Positions 19,588 through 29,029 are shown, numbered from the stretch's first letter. The stretch is DNA of 43,385 nt from Alphaproteobacteria bacterium (GCA_018823905.1 JAHJHL010000183.1:1-43385), one strand, 5' to 3'. The notes: generated by a model not told the origin, from the letters alone. Program-made: numbers and translations.

Positions 19588-21498
19588 ATGGCACGTGGCA
19601 AAGGCCCCCCCATTACCGAAGCCTGGCGCGGTATCACCTTTACCCGCCGCGCGCTCGTCGTGGGCGGCGCCCAGGCCGCGGTCGGCATCGCGCTGGCGGC
19701 GCGCATGGCCTATATTTCGGTGATCGACAACGATCGCTATGTCCTGGAGTCCGAAAGCAATCGCGTCAACCTGACGCTGGTTCCGCCGCGTCGCGGGTGG
19801 ATCGTCGATCGCCATGGCAAAGCGCTGGCGAACAATCGCGTGTCGCTGCGCATCGACATCATCCCCGACCGATTGCACAATCGCGAAGTCGTGCTCGGAC
19901 AATTGCGTACCCTGTTGCAGCTCGACGGCGACACGATGGAACGGATCAACCGTGACCTGAAGGCCGCTTCGGGATTCCAACCCGTCGCGGTCGCCGAGGA
20001 CATGAGCGAGGCCGAATATGCTTCGATCCTCGTCCGCCTCCCCGAAATGCCCGGCATCGCCCCGCAGCGCGGGTTTGCGCGTAACTATCCGACCGGGGCC
20101 GCGGTCGGCCATCTGATCGGCTATGTCGGCGCGCCCAATGCCGAGGAATATCAAAAGGCCAAGGATCCGCTCTACATCACCCCCGGGTACCGGATCGGCA
20201 AGGACGGGCTGGAGAAATATTTCCAGCCGATGCTGAAAGGTAAACCCGGTGCGCGGCGCGTCGAGGTCACCGCGCGCGGACGCGTGGTGCGCGACCTTGA
20301 AACCCAGCCCGATGTTCAGGGCAGGACCGTCCACCTGACGATCGATGCCGACCTGCAGGAATATGCGGCGCGGCGGATGGGCCGCGAATCGGGTGCCATC
20401 GTGGTCATCGACTGTCTGAACGGCGACATCCTGTCGTTCGTCTCGATGCCGAGTTTTGACCCCAACAGCTTTTCGGACGGGATCAGCAACAATGAATATA
20501 GCTGGCTGCGCGCCGACGATCATCAACCGCTGATCAACAAGGCGACGCGCGGGCTTTACCCCCCCGGTTCGACGCTGAAACCGATGGCGGCGATCGCCGC
20601 GGTCGAGCATGGCGTCGATCCGAGCGAACGACATACCTGCATCGGCGGCTACCGGCTCGGCAACCGCTTCTTTCGCTGTCTGGGTACCCACGGCAGCATC
20701 GACATGCCGACGGCGATCATGAAAAGCTGCAACAGCTATTTCTACTGGCTCGCCCATCGCCTGGGTTATGACGCGATGGCGCCGACCGCAAAACTGCTGG
20801 GGTTGGGCGAGGAGTTTCAGCTCGCCGGCAGCAACCAGCGCTATGGCACAATCCCCGACAGCGCATGGAAACAGAGCCGATACGACCAGAAATGGACCGC
20901 GTCGGACTCGCTCAATGCGGTGATCGGTCAGGGTTATGTCAGCGTCAATCCGCTGCAACTGGCCGTCATGTCCGCACGCATTGCATCGGGGCGGCGGCTC
21001 TATCCGCGCCTCATCAACCGCGCGTTCAAAAACGAACCGCTCCCCTTCTCGCCCGAGGCGCTCGCCGTCGCGCGCCAGGGCATGGATCTGGTCGTCAACG
21101 GCGCCGGCACCGCGGTGCGCAGCCGCCTGCCCCTCGACGGCATCACCATGGGCGGCAAGACCGGCACCGCGCAGGTACGCGGGCTGGCGTCCGGCTCGCG
21201 CGGTCAGAGCGGGGCGTGGAAGTACCGCGACCATGGCCTGTTCGTCTGCTTCGCGCCGGTCGAGAACCCGCGTTACGCCGCGTCGGTGGTGATCGAGCAT
21301 GGCATGGGCGGATCGCGCGCCGCGGCACCGATCGCCAAGGATATCTTCACCTTTCTCTACGACCGCGAAAAGGCGATGGAAGCACTCGAGACGTTCGAGG
21401 CCGGCTGGGGCGGCACGATCAAGGAACGGATGGACCGCGACTATGCCGCCTGGAAAGCGGGGGCGTCGAGCGACCCCAATCCGGAGCTGCCGCAATGA
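19588..21498 (+). CDS. mrdA: Penicillin-binding protein 2 (elongasome transpeptidase)
   Basis: D,D-transpeptidase that cross-links peptidoglycan during rod elongation, 636 residues, anchored by one N-terminal membrane segment (about 22-44). The pedestal domain is followed by the transpeptidase with STLK (Ser328 nucleophile, Lys331), SCN (380-382) and KTGT (524-527), all intact. It works with the RodA glycosyltransferase encoded next, whose start overlaps by 4 bp (ATGA). Confidence 0.97.
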   Translation: MARGKGPPITEAWRGITFTRRALVVGGAQAAVGIALAARMAYISVIDNDRYVLESESNRVNLTLVPPRRGWIVDRHGKALANNRVSLRIDIIPDRLHNREVVLGQLRTLLQLDGDTMERINRDLKAASGFQPVAVAEDMSEAEYASILVRLPEMPGIAPQRGFARNYPTGAAVGHLIGYVGAPNAEEYQKAKDPLYITPGYRIGKDGLEKYFQPMLKGKPGARRVEVTARGRVVRDLETQPDVQGRTVHLTIDADLQEYAARRMGRESGAIVVIDCLNGDILSFVSMPSFDPNSFSDGISNNEYSWLRADDHQPLINKATRGLYPPGSTLKPMAAIAAVEHGVDPSERHTCIGGYRLGNRFFRCLGTHGSIDMPTAIMKSCNSYFYWLAHRLGYDAMAPTAKLLGLGEEFQLAGSNQRYGTIPDSAWKQSRYDQKWTASDSLNAVIGQGYVSVNPLQLAVMSARIASGRRLYPRLINRAFKNEPLPFSPEALAVARQGMDLVVNGAGTAVRSRLPLDGITMGGKTGTAQVRGLASGSRGQSGAWKYRDHGLFVCFAPVENPRYAASVVIEHGMGGSRAAAPIAKDIFTFLYDREKAMEALETFEAGWGGTIKERMDRDYAAWKAGASSDPNPELPQ

Positions 21499-22601
21499 TC
21501 GTCGTGCCGCCCGCCATCCAGCGCATCCCGTGGAAACTGATCGCGCTGCTCACCGCCATCACGGGCTTTGGTATATTGGTGCTTTATTCGGCAGCGGGCG
21601 GAAACTGGTCGCCCTGGGCGTGGCAGCAAAGCCTACGCTTTGCCGTCTTCCTCACAGTCGCCCTCATCATCGGGCGCTTGCCGCTCAGAATTTTCGAGGA
21701 ATTTTCGTACCTTGCCTATATCGGGGTGCTGATCCTGCTGTTCGCCGTTGAATTGCTCGGCTTTGTGGGCGGGGGTAGCCAGCGCTGGCTCAACCTCGGC
21801 TTCATGAACTTGCAGCCATCCGAATTGATGAAGGTCACCATCGTCGTGGCGCTCGCGCGCTTCTATGCGCAGCTCCCGCCAGGTAACACACGCAGCTGGA
21901 CAGCCTTATGGCCCGCCCTGCTGATGATCGGCGTGCCGGTCGCGATGGTCATGTTGCAACCCGACCTGGGTACCGCATTGTCGATCTGTATCGGCGGCGT
22001 GGTCGTCATGTTTGTTGCCGGCCTGCCCTTCTGGTGGTTCGGCGGCACGGCGATTGCCGGCGCTGCGGCGCTGCCCGTGCTGTTCTCGTTCCTCCACGAC
22101 TATCAGCAAAAGCGCGTGCTCATCTTCCTCGACCCCGAAAGCGATCCGCTGGGTGCGGGTTATCATATCAGCCAGTCCAAGATCGCGATCGGGTCGGGCG
22201 GCATCGGTGGCAAGGGCTTCCTCAACGGGTCGCAAAGCCACCTCGACTATCTGCCGGAAGGCCATACCGACTTCGTCTTTGCAACGATGGCCGAGGAATG
22301 GGGGCTGATAGGCGGGCTGGCACTGATCTTCGGATTTTTCTTGCTGCTGCGTTGGGGCACGCGCGTCGCGCTGAGGGCGCGCACGCGCTTCGGCCAGCTC
22401 ACGGCGACAGGCCTGACCATGACGATCTTTTTCTACATCGCAGTCAATCTTATGATGGTGATGGGCCTGGCGCCCGTCGTCGGCATCCCCCTGCCCCTCT
22501 TCTCCTATGGCGGGTCGTCGATGCTGACGATCATGACCTGCGTCGGCATCATCCTGGCGATCGAAAACGACAGCAAAACCGGAACGCGCCGCCTGCATTG
22601 A
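21495..22601 (+). CDS. rodA: RodA, SEDS peptidoglycan glycosyltransferase
   Basis: Polytopic SEDS-family enzyme that polymerises lipid II with PBP2, 368 residues. The start is ATG 21495 overlapping the mrdA stop; an open frame running further upstream is antisense-like noise inside mrdA. SEDS motifs seen are SQRWLNLGFMNLQPSE, LQPDLGTAL, DYLPEGHTDFVFA and IPLPLFSYGGSSM. About ten membrane segments are visible. It is the last gene of the operon; the tRNA follows after 112 bp. Confidence 0.97.
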   Translation: MIVVPPAIQRIPWKLIALLTAITGFGILVLYSAAGGNWSPWAWQQSLRFAVFLTVALIIGRLPLRIFEEFSYLAYIGVLILLFAVELLGFVGGGSQRWLNLGFMNLQPSELMKVTIVVALARFYAQLPPGNTRSWTALWPALLMIGVPVAMVMLQPDLGTALSICIGGVVVMFVAGLPFWWFGGTAIAGAAALPVLFSFLHDYQQKRVLIFLDPESDPLGAGYHISQSKIAIGSGGIGGKGFLNGSQSHLDYLPEGHTDFVFATMAEEWGLIGGLALIFGFFLLLRWGTRVALRARTRFGQLTATGLTMTIFFYIAVNLMMVMGLAPVVGIPLPLFSYGGSSMLTIMTCVGIILAIENDSKTGTRRLH

Positions 22602-22713
22602 GAAAAATCTGCGGCAAACCCATTGCCTTCCCGACAACAGCATGATAGCGGGCCGCTCGCTTCGCAGCAAAGAGGATAACTCGCCGCCGCAAAGCGCGCC
22701 GAAAACCGGCAGT

Positions 22714-22792
<79 letters not shown>

Positions 22793-22904
22793 ATTTCAAT
22801 GACTTAAGAGACTAGACGTCCATCGGGGTGATGGCCGTGTCCGTCTCGTGTCCGCCGTTGACGCACCAATTAGGTGGAGCGCGATGTATTGCAGGGACAT
22901 CCTT

Positions 22905-23600
22905 CTAGGCAATTGATGCGCCTTCTACCCGGCAGTCCGTGCTCGCAGCTTGGTTGTTGATGAAACCCATGTTGATTTCGCGGAAGGTTCGACTGGTCCG
23001 GGCATCTACAACATCGTAAATCGGCCGCCTATTGACGTCGATGGTCGTGCCTGAATTACCCTTGGTCTCGCACGAGATGATAAAATCTTTGAGGTTCGAG
23101 AGGCTGTCATTCCTGATCGTCAAGTCGACGACCAGCACATTCCCAAACCCCTCCTTCCGGGGCCGGATCGCTTCCACCGATGCTCCATCTGCTGGGTTTT
23201 CATAGGTGTGCTGCGCCACTTGTGCTGCGGCTTTGCGCGCCTCTTCGGCGTAGGGTTTGTTTTTCGGGGCGAGCAAGACGATCTGCTTCCAGAAGATAAG
23301 GCGGCCCTCGTAATCTCGCTCGGCAAGAGTTTTCACGTCCGCCTTTAACCGGTCGATCTTATCTTTATTCTGCACCTCCATGCGCTGGAGTTCGAGTTCG
23401 GTTGGCTTACTAGCTGCGACAACCTTCTGCTTTTCCGAAGCGGAAGCTGCCGCTTTGTCCCTATCCTCCTTTGACGGATTGGTCATGTAGATGATCGCTG
23501 CGATAGCGGTAACGCCGATTGCCAACCCCCAACCACAGCCCTTTTCGATAACCGGAGACGAGGTATGCCGAAGGCCGCTAGAATTTGTCGGTTCGGTCAT
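22905..23600 (-). CDS. Hypothetical single-pass membrane protein
   Basis: 231 residues from ATG 23600; a longer frame exists but lacks support. One membrane segment (GWGLAIGVTAIAAIIYM, about residues 22-38) follows a short polar N terminus. A charged helical, probably coiled-coil region comes next (about 50-115, with ELQRMEVQNKDKIDRL). The C-terminal part has a beta-rich pattern with VLVVDLTIRNDS, FIISCETKG and a late Cys. No family is recognised. It is the first island gene after attL and reads toward the tRNA; it is divergent from the XRE gene. Its role is unknown. Confidence 0.72.
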   Translation of the reverse strand: MTEPTNSSGLRHTSSPVIEKGCGWGLAIGVTAIAAIIYMTNPSKEDRDKAAASASEKQKVVAASKPTELELQRMEVQNKDKIDRLKADVKTLAERDYEGRLIFWKQIVLLAPKNKPYAEEARKAAAQVAQHTYENPADGASVEAIRPRKEGFGNVLVVDLTIRNDSLSNLKDFIISCETKGNSGTTIDVNRRPIYDVVDARTSRTFREINMGFINNQAASTDCRVEGASIA

Positions 23601-23792
23601 CGAATTTCCACCTGACAGGTAGGCGCGTTGAAACAGGCCGCAGCAATTGCGGCGTTGTGAATGTGCATTTGGAAGCCCCTCCAGACCCAACTCGACGAAT
23701 ACTATCGTCTACCAAAGTGCCAGAGGTGGGGAAAGGCCAATTCATACTATGGTCTGACGACATTCGCGTACGATTATGGTCCATCGTGGCCG

Positions 23793-23996
23793 ATGACGTT
23801 CCGCGAGAAGTTGGCCACAAATCTGCGAAGATTGCGCGAAGAGCGTGGGCTGTCGCAGGAGGAGTTCGCCGAATTGGCGGACCTCCACCGGACGTACATA
23901 AGCATGATCGAACGTCAGACCCGCAATCCTACGGTGGACGTTCTTGAGAAGATTTGCCTCGCTCTTGGCGTCGAACTCGGCGACCTTTTCAAATAG
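23793..23996 (+). CDS. XRE-family HTH regulator
   Basis: 67-residue single-domain regulator, start ATG 23793; longer forms add sequence unlike the family. The HTH is LRRLREERGLSQEEFAELADLHRTYISMIER (about 11-41), followed by NPTVDVLEKICLALGV. This HTH type is common among controller proteins of restriction-modification systems and islands. No Shine-Dalgarno sequence is seen, so translation may be leaderless. Three related 10-mers lie upstream (23701, 23746, 23773) and could be operators. It is divergent from the membrane protein gene. Confidence 0.82.
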   Translation: MTFREKLATNLRRLREERGLSQEEFAELADLHRTYISMIERQTRNPTVDVLEKICLALGVELGDLFK

Positions 23997-24027
23997 AGGC
24001 AGCAACACGCCGAACGGGCAGGTTCGT

Positions 24028-24366
24028 TCAATCGCTCTTCATAATAGCGGCCAGCCGTGCTCGCCGTGCTTCCATAGCAAGGCGGGCATCCTCTATCGAC
24101 CTGCGCAACCCTGTCGGCGTGGTCCACCATAGCGTAGCAAGAGCCTCGATCTCGTCATTCGTCGGCTCCTCCCCGCCATCCAGTTCGTCGATCCGCTCTA
24201 TTGCGATACCGGTCTTTTTCGCAACGACGCCCCAAGGTGTACACATCTGCCCCACCCAAGCCATAACCCAGCTATCTCCGTCTTCGATCCAACGCGCGAC
24301 CGGATGATCCGGGGTGTAGGGTCTCACCTCCTTCGCAACAGGGTGCTCTCCTTTCCGATAGACCAT
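24028..24366 (-). CDS. Hypothetical island protein beside a LexA box
   Basis: 112 residues from ATG 24366, with AAAGGAG 6 bp upstream; a GTG at 24369 is possible. The sequence has WIEDGDSWVMAWVGQMCTPWGVVAKKTGIAIERIDEL, perhaps an HTH-like segment, and an Arg/Ala-rich C-terminal helix. No family is recognised. It is divergent from the small gene at 24429, with a GTTC-N7-GTTC LexA box in the 62-bp gap, so damage induction is possible for one or both. Confidence 0.68.
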   Translation of the reverse strand: MVYRKGEHPVAKEVRPYTPDHPVARWIEDGDSWVMAWVGQMCTPWGVVAKKTGIAIERIDELDGGEEPTNDEIEALATLWWTTPTGLRRSIEDARLAMEARRARLAAIMKSD

Positions 24367-24402
24367 CACGCTCTCCTTTCGTCGATTTGAACTTGCCTAT
24401 AT

Positions 24403-24417
24403 GTTCTTCCTATGTTC
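24403..24417. promoter_or_regulatory. Alphaproteobacterial LexA (SOS) box
   Basis: GTTC-TTCCTAT-GTTC is an exact match to the alphaproteobacterial LexA motif GTTC-N7-GTTC (GAAC-N7-GAAC on the other strand). It lies between the divergent genes starting at 24366 (-) and 24429 (+) and overlaps a weak -10 (TATGTT, 24411-24416) that pairs with TTGAAC (24387-24392) at 18 bp. Repression by LexA is inferred. Confidence 0.72.
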
Positions 24418-24428
24418 TCATAGCCGCC

Positions 24429-24617
24429 ATGAGACGAGTTGAGGAAAATGTTGCCGAGGCAATTCTCGCTGCACCGGGATGGGTGCGCTTGGGCATCACC
24501 GCGCCTGCTCATCACCTTCGGCTGGATGCTGCCCAAGAGTTGGCGAGGATAATCATTGACGGCATGGACGCCCAAATAGACCCAGCACCGTCAACTCAAG
24601 CAGCGTTGCCGCTGTGA
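24429..24617 (+). CDS. Small DUF6771-like protein
   Basis: 62 residues from ATG 24429. The pattern VAEAILAAPGWVRLGITAPAHHLRLDAAQELARIII resembles the DUF6771 type known from sphingomonads (short protein with an 'ILxAPGWxRLxLTxP' core); this is from memory and tentative. It lies 11 bp after the LexA box, with a candidate promoter overlapping the box. Its 3' end overlaps the opposite-strand gene at 24553 by 65 bp. Function unknown. Confidence 0.65.
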   Translation: MRRVEENVAEAILAAPGWVRLGITAPAHHLRLDAAQELARIIIDGMDAQIDPAPSTQAALPL

Positions 24618-25077
24618 CGTGGGCGGCTGGACGAAAGGCGGCGAGCGTCGCGCTTCGCATCTCTTCGAGGCTGCCGCGTGGTATCAGTCTGTCAGGCCGG
24701 TGTGTGCCTGCGGCCATAGCGCGACCTTCAGCCCGGTGAACATAGAGCAGCATCTGGTCGAACTGGCAGAGCTGGCCAGCAATTTGGCTCGCCACGCTGA
24801 AATATGCGTGGTTCAAGGTCTCGGGATAAAATCCGTGATGGCTGATGAGTACATCACTGCCCGTCGAGATTGCGGCCTGCTTGATCGCATCCTGAAACAT
24901 CGGCGGATCGCACACCGTTGCAGCGACGATGAGTTTGCGGTCTCGGAGATGCACCGCCCCGGCGGGCAGTCCCAGCCGAATGTCAGCGCAGTCATGTTCC
25001 CCGAAAATGCCATTGAGTAAGATGCTCATCATCCTCGTGCTGACTAGCGAAACACGTTCATCCAAAATTTTAGTCAT
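24553..25077 (-). CDS. Hypothetical protein abutting the methyltransferase junction
   Basis: 174 residues from ATG 25077. It contains GLPAGAVHLRDRKLIVAATVCDPP, GSDVLISHHGFYPETLNHAYFSVASQIAGQL and a helical C terminus. No family is recognised. Its start codon overlaps, on the opposite strand, the first codon of the headless methyltransferase, which is unusual and suggests a rearrangement junction here. The ribosome-binding site is poor (GAGG about 13 bp upstream). The opposite strand also has an open frame (24619-25020), but this strand gives a more protein-like composition. Confidence 0.5.
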   Translation of the reverse strand: MTKILDERVSLVSTRMMSILLNGIFGEHDCADIRLGLPAGAVHLRDRKLIVAATVCDPPMFQDAIKQAAISTGSDVLISHHGFYPETLNHAYFSVASQIAGQLCQFDQMLLYVHRAEGRAMAAGTHRPDRLIPRGSLEEMRSATLAAFRPAAHVTAATLLELTVLGLFGRPCRQ

Positions 25078-26921
25078 TGAACCCGCTGTTCCTCGACGAT
25101 CTGCGCGAGCAGCTTGAAGCGGCAGGTGACAGCAAGCCAAAGCTGCGGAACTTGCGACGTCGCCTTGGTAATATCCGCGCGTTTGATCCAGCCTGTGGCT
25201 CGGGCAACTTCTTGGTAATCGCGTATAAGGAAATGCGCGCAATCGAGGCAGAAGTCGTAAAGCGGCTGGGCGGCGAGGAAAGCTTGAGGCTAGCCGAACG
25301 TCGCAGCGTCATTCCGCTCAGCAATTTCTACGGGATAGAGATAAAGAGCTTCGCGGCCGAAATCGCCCGGCTCGCGCTGCTGATCGCGGAATTTCAGGCG
25401 GACTGCCTGTATCTCAGCCAGCAGGAGGCGCGCGCGATGGTGCTGCCGCTGCACCGCACTGGGCAGGTCACGGTTGGCAACGCGCTGCGACTCGACTGGC
25501 TAGAGGTGTGTCCGCCGGTGGGTGCCGCCATGGTGGAGGAGCAGGATTTGGCCGGACCGACCGGACGACTGGCGCTGGAAGAATACCAGCTGGTCGAAGG
25601 CAACCGTGTCGAGACCTATATTTGTGGAAACCCGCCCTACATCGGCGACAAGGTCCAGACCGATGAGCAAAAGAGCGAACTGAAGGCGCTTTTGCCGGCG
25701 AAGAAAGACATTAAGTCTATCGACTATATCGCCGGATGGTTTTGGAAGGCTTCCGAATACATTCGATCGGAAGGCGAATTTGCGTTCGTTTCGACTAATT
25801 CGGTATGCCAAGGAGTGCAGGTCCCTCTAATTTGGCCGCCAATATTCGCTCGTGGGCAAGTCATTCGGTTTGCACATAACAGCTTTCTTTGGGGAAACAA
25901 CGCCGCCAAGAACGCGCAGGTGACTTGCGTAATCGTTGGTGTTGGACCTGCCAAAACAGGCCCGCGGTACATTATTTCCGGCAGCACCCGCATAGCGGTG
26001 CTTAATATTAACGCCTATCTCACTCCCGGTGACGACGTGATCGTTCAAAAGGCGAGCGCCCCGATCGCTGGAACCGCTGTTATGTTTGGGGGGAATATTC
26101 CGAGAGATCAGGGCAACTTATTGCTGGAGCCGGAAGAGGCTGAGAGCCTTTTGACCGCCTATCCCGAATCACGGGCATTGATCGAGCCGTTGCTAGGGTC
26201 GAAGGAGTTCATCAATGGCCTGCGTCGATACTGCCTGTGGATTGAGGACAGTTGTACTGATTTAGCGCGATCGATCCCACCGATCGCTGAGCGGCTCGAG
26301 CGCGTGCGTGAATATCGACAAAATGGTAGCGAGCGCGGCCGGGCCGGGCTGGACACTCCCTACAAGTTCGAGCGTACCATAACTGGTTTTCGCGACACTA
26401 TAATCGTGCCTAGCGTCTCGTCCGAGCGGCGCAGCTATCTACCATGTGGTCTGCTGCCGCCTAACGTGCGCATTTCTAACCTCGCGCTAGCTCTTTATGA
26501 TGCTCCGCTGTGGAACATGGCGCTGCTTGCATCGCGCTTGCATCTAATTTGGATTGCTACCGTCTGCGGTAAGATGAAAACCGACTTTCGCTACTCCAAC
26601 ACCCTCGGTTGGAACACCTTTCCGGTTCCTAAATTGACCGCGCAAGACAGGATCGACCTCACCCGCACCGCCGAAAATATCCTGCTCGCGCGGGAGGCGC
26701 ATTTTCCTGCAACTATCGCCGATCTCTACAATCCAGAAGCGACGCCAGACGATTTACTCCGCGCGCATGAGGAGAACGATGAGGTGCTGGAGCGCATTTA
26801 TATCGGCCGCCGCTTCCGCAACGACACCGAACGACTGGAAAAGCTGTTCGAACTTTATACCAAGATGACTGCTAGCGGGTCTGCCGGCAACAAGGTCGGC
26901 AAATCCGAGAAGGTGCACTGA
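25077..26921 (+). pseudogene. MmeI-type DNA adenine methyltransferase, N-terminal part missing
   Basis: Remnant of a type IIG/MmeI-like restriction-modification enzyme. Full family members have about 900 residues: nuclease, helical spacer, methyltransferase, target-recognition and C-terminal domains. Here 614 residues remain, starting at TTG 25077 with NPLFLDDLRE. Motif I DPACGSGNF (37-45) and motif IV NPPY (185-188) are intact, and the specificity and C-terminal parts look complete. The nuclease domain, spacer and motif X are missing. Just upstream, codons for KILVIEP (about 25061-25084) in another frame match the lost family sequence, with one extra base before CTGTTCCTC. Loss of restriction is near certain; methylation is doubtful. 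It is followed 9 bp later by the DUF262 gene. Confidence 0.8.
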
Positions 26922-26930
26922 GGGGGCTCA

Positions 26931-27898
26931 ATGGAAGCGCGTAACAAGAAGATCGAGGACTGGTTCGCCATGATTAAGCAGGGGCAGATCGTGCTGCCAC
27001 GCTTTCAGCGGCATGAGGCTTGGCGCCCTCATCAGGTTGTCGGCTTGCTGGAAAATATTCTGCGGGACCCTCCCTTGCCCATCGGCGCGCTGCTGACTCT
27101 GGAGGTAGGCGACGAAGAGCAATTCCATTCTCGCCCCATCGTCGGCGCACCGGAGCCGCAGTCGAAACCGTCACTTCACCTGCTCGACGGCCAGCAGCGT
27201 ATGACGGCTCTGTGGCGCAGCCTAAACGGCGACTATGACGCGCTGGACATTTTTATCTCGCTTGACCCCGCCGAGCCGACGGCAGGCGAAACGGAAATCG
27301 AAGTGATGGCAGGCGTTGATGCCCCCATAGTCGAACCGGTGAAGCGGTGGGATCGCAAGGGCATTCTGCAACCCGTCTGGGCCAATTCTTGGATTGAATG
27401 TCTGGAACGCGGGATGATTCCGGTTACGATCCTGAGCCCCGGCGCCTCAGGCGAAGCGGCGCTCAATGCTTGGGAAGAATCGGTCGAAAGCAGCCCGTTG
27501 TTCGATCGCAAGGTAATTAAGCGGGTGGAGGCGCTGCGCCAGCGGGTCGGGAATTCAGCAATCAGGATAAGCACAGACTGGTCGTTCCTGTCTTCCTTCG
27601 CCGTCTGCCGGTCAAATTCGAAATCGATCACGCGAACAATACCGCCGATATCGTTGTAGACGTCGCGCGGGAGGAACAATGGCTCACCCCTATTTCAGAC
27701 GGGAGCATCATCGAGATGGGGAACATGCTTGCGTTGAGAACGGGCTTTCAGCTCGATAATGACCCCACGCCTTATCCGCTGCCGATAATACATCATATGT
27801 TCGCGGCAACTCATGCCACGCTATGCTGCCTATTCGAGGGGGCGAAGACGCTACTGGCCCACCAAGAACTTAATTTGACTATCCAATCAGACCACTGA
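26931..27898 (+). pseudogene. DUF262 (GmrSD-like) protein, broken downstream
   Basis: The N-terminal part is a clear DUF262 ParB-like nuclease/NTPase domain: LPRFQRHEAW (22-31) and LLDGQQRMTAL (84-94). ATG 26931 follows GAGGGGG. The first frame runs to TAG at 27657 (242 residues), but after VEALRQRVGN (about 27555) it turns to nonsense. From about 27569 another frame stays open to 27898 and encodes KHRLVVPVFLRRL and a plausible helical tail. So the gene is frameshifted or is a deletion fusion of two proteins. DUF262 proteins take part in modified-DNA restriction (GmrS) and other defence systems. It was probably the operon partner of the methyltransferase. Confidence 0.75.
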
Positions 27899-28754
27899 GC
27901 GCGGGAACAAATGGACCTAGAATGGTGGTATACTCAGCCACATAACCAACCCACTTTTGGAAGAGCGGTTTGTATTCGGGTGTCCCCTGAGCCGCCTGCA
28001 TGGCTTTGACGATCTCAATGATAGCGTCGCGATCATTTTGGTTGCCGATGTTGCTATCGACCGCCTGTATCAACTGATCGAACGTGTCGTTGATTTCGAG
28101 CGAATTGATCGACTGATCCGTGCTTCCAACGACAGTGCGGTTCTGATGGCCGGTTACATCTCCTTGGTGGAGATGCCCATAATTATGGATTGTGACGTTC
28201 TGAGCGGCTTCCTCAGCCTTTTTCTGTTCCTCAGATGAGAACTTCATACCGTCGCCCAAGACGCCCGCCTTTTCCATTTCAATAGCCCAATCAAGAATGA
28301 GGTTTCGGACCTGTTGGGATATATTCTGAAAAACCAGATTAGGGATATGGACATAGTAATCCATAGGTGGCCCGCCGCTCGATGCGTTGATGACGTCGAT
28401 AACTGATTGAGGCAGCTTACCCCAAGCCTCACCCCCAGCATTTGCAGCCAGTTCTTCAACGTCGGATATTGGTTGGAGGATGTTGCGCTCGCTGAGCTTA
28501 CGGATGTTCTCCGCGTCACCATATACAGGCATCGGCCCGCGAAGAGGATTATGGCACTTCAGCTCGCCTGTCGTCTTGCGATAATCTGGCAGGCCGGTTT
28601 CGCCCTCGTAGCCCTTCAGCTCGCAATCGACCCAAGCGACGGTATCATCTAACTTGAGTTTTACGGCGGCCAGTTTGACCATTCGCAGCAGTTCAGTGGT
28701 GCCAACGCTCTTATCGAGAACCTTAGTCTGAATTTCCTCCACCAAACCAGCCAT
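27879..28754 (-). CDS. AbiTii-domain protein, probable abortive-infection factor
   Basis: 291 residues from ATG 28754 with AGGGGGA upstream. The N-terminal domain (about 1-90) matches AbiTii: LVEEIQTKVLDKSVGTTELL, DDTVAWVDCELKGYEG, LPDYRKTTGELKCHNP. A middle helical region follows, then a polar hinge (VTIHNYGHLHQGDVTGHQNRTV, about 198-219) as in many defence proteins, and a C-terminal helical part ending ILGPFVPALSGLIG, possibly membrane-active. AbiTii proteins are linked to phage defence, but the mechanism is unknown. It overlaps the 3' end of the broken DUF262 region by 20 bp on the opposite strand. Confidence 0.8.
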   Translation of the reverse strand: MAGLVEEIQTKVLDKSVGTTELLRMVKLAAVKLKLDDTVAWVDCELKGYEGETGLPDYRKTTGELKCHNPLRGPMPVYGDAENIRKLSERNILQPISDVEELAANAGGEAWGKLPQSVIDVINASSGGPPMDYYVHIPNLVFQNISQQVRNLILDWAIEMEKAGVLGDGMKFSSEEQKKAEEAAQNVTIHNYGHLHQGDVTGHQNRTVVGSTDQSINSLEINDTFDQLIQAVDSNIGNQNDRDAIIEIVKAMQAAQGTPEYKPLFQKWVGYVAEYTTILGPFVPALSGLIG

Positions 28755-29029
28755 AAATCCCCCTGATCGAATGAAACGAAGTAAGAACAAACCCGAAACA
28801 ATCAAGTCGCGTGACAGATAGTAAAATCCGACCGCTAGAGGCACCATGGCTAGCTTTGAGGTGCTTTAACGAATGGTGGCCGGCCTATGGCGGGATAGCG
28901 ACGAATCTGCGCATTTTTCGTGACCCCTTTCAATCTAAAAAGGCACCGAAAATCGAAGAAATCCGCCTTTTTTTCTCACCATCTACGGCTAATATAACCA
29001 ATCAAAACGATGATCACAGGGGGAATTCA

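Noticed and set aside
19150-21495. Very long open frame on the minus strand across mreD and mrdA
   Set aside because: It is antisense to two certain genes, has Arg/His/Asp-rich shadow composition and no family motif; such frames are common in GC-rich DNA.
22793-22904. Integrase remnant next to attL
   Set aside because: No recombinase motif could be read in any frame of this short stretch.
24619-25020. Plus-strand frame of 133 codons in the island
   Set aside because: Antisense to the more protein-like minus-strand gene; no ribosome-binding site. Not fully excluded, as neither strand has a known family.
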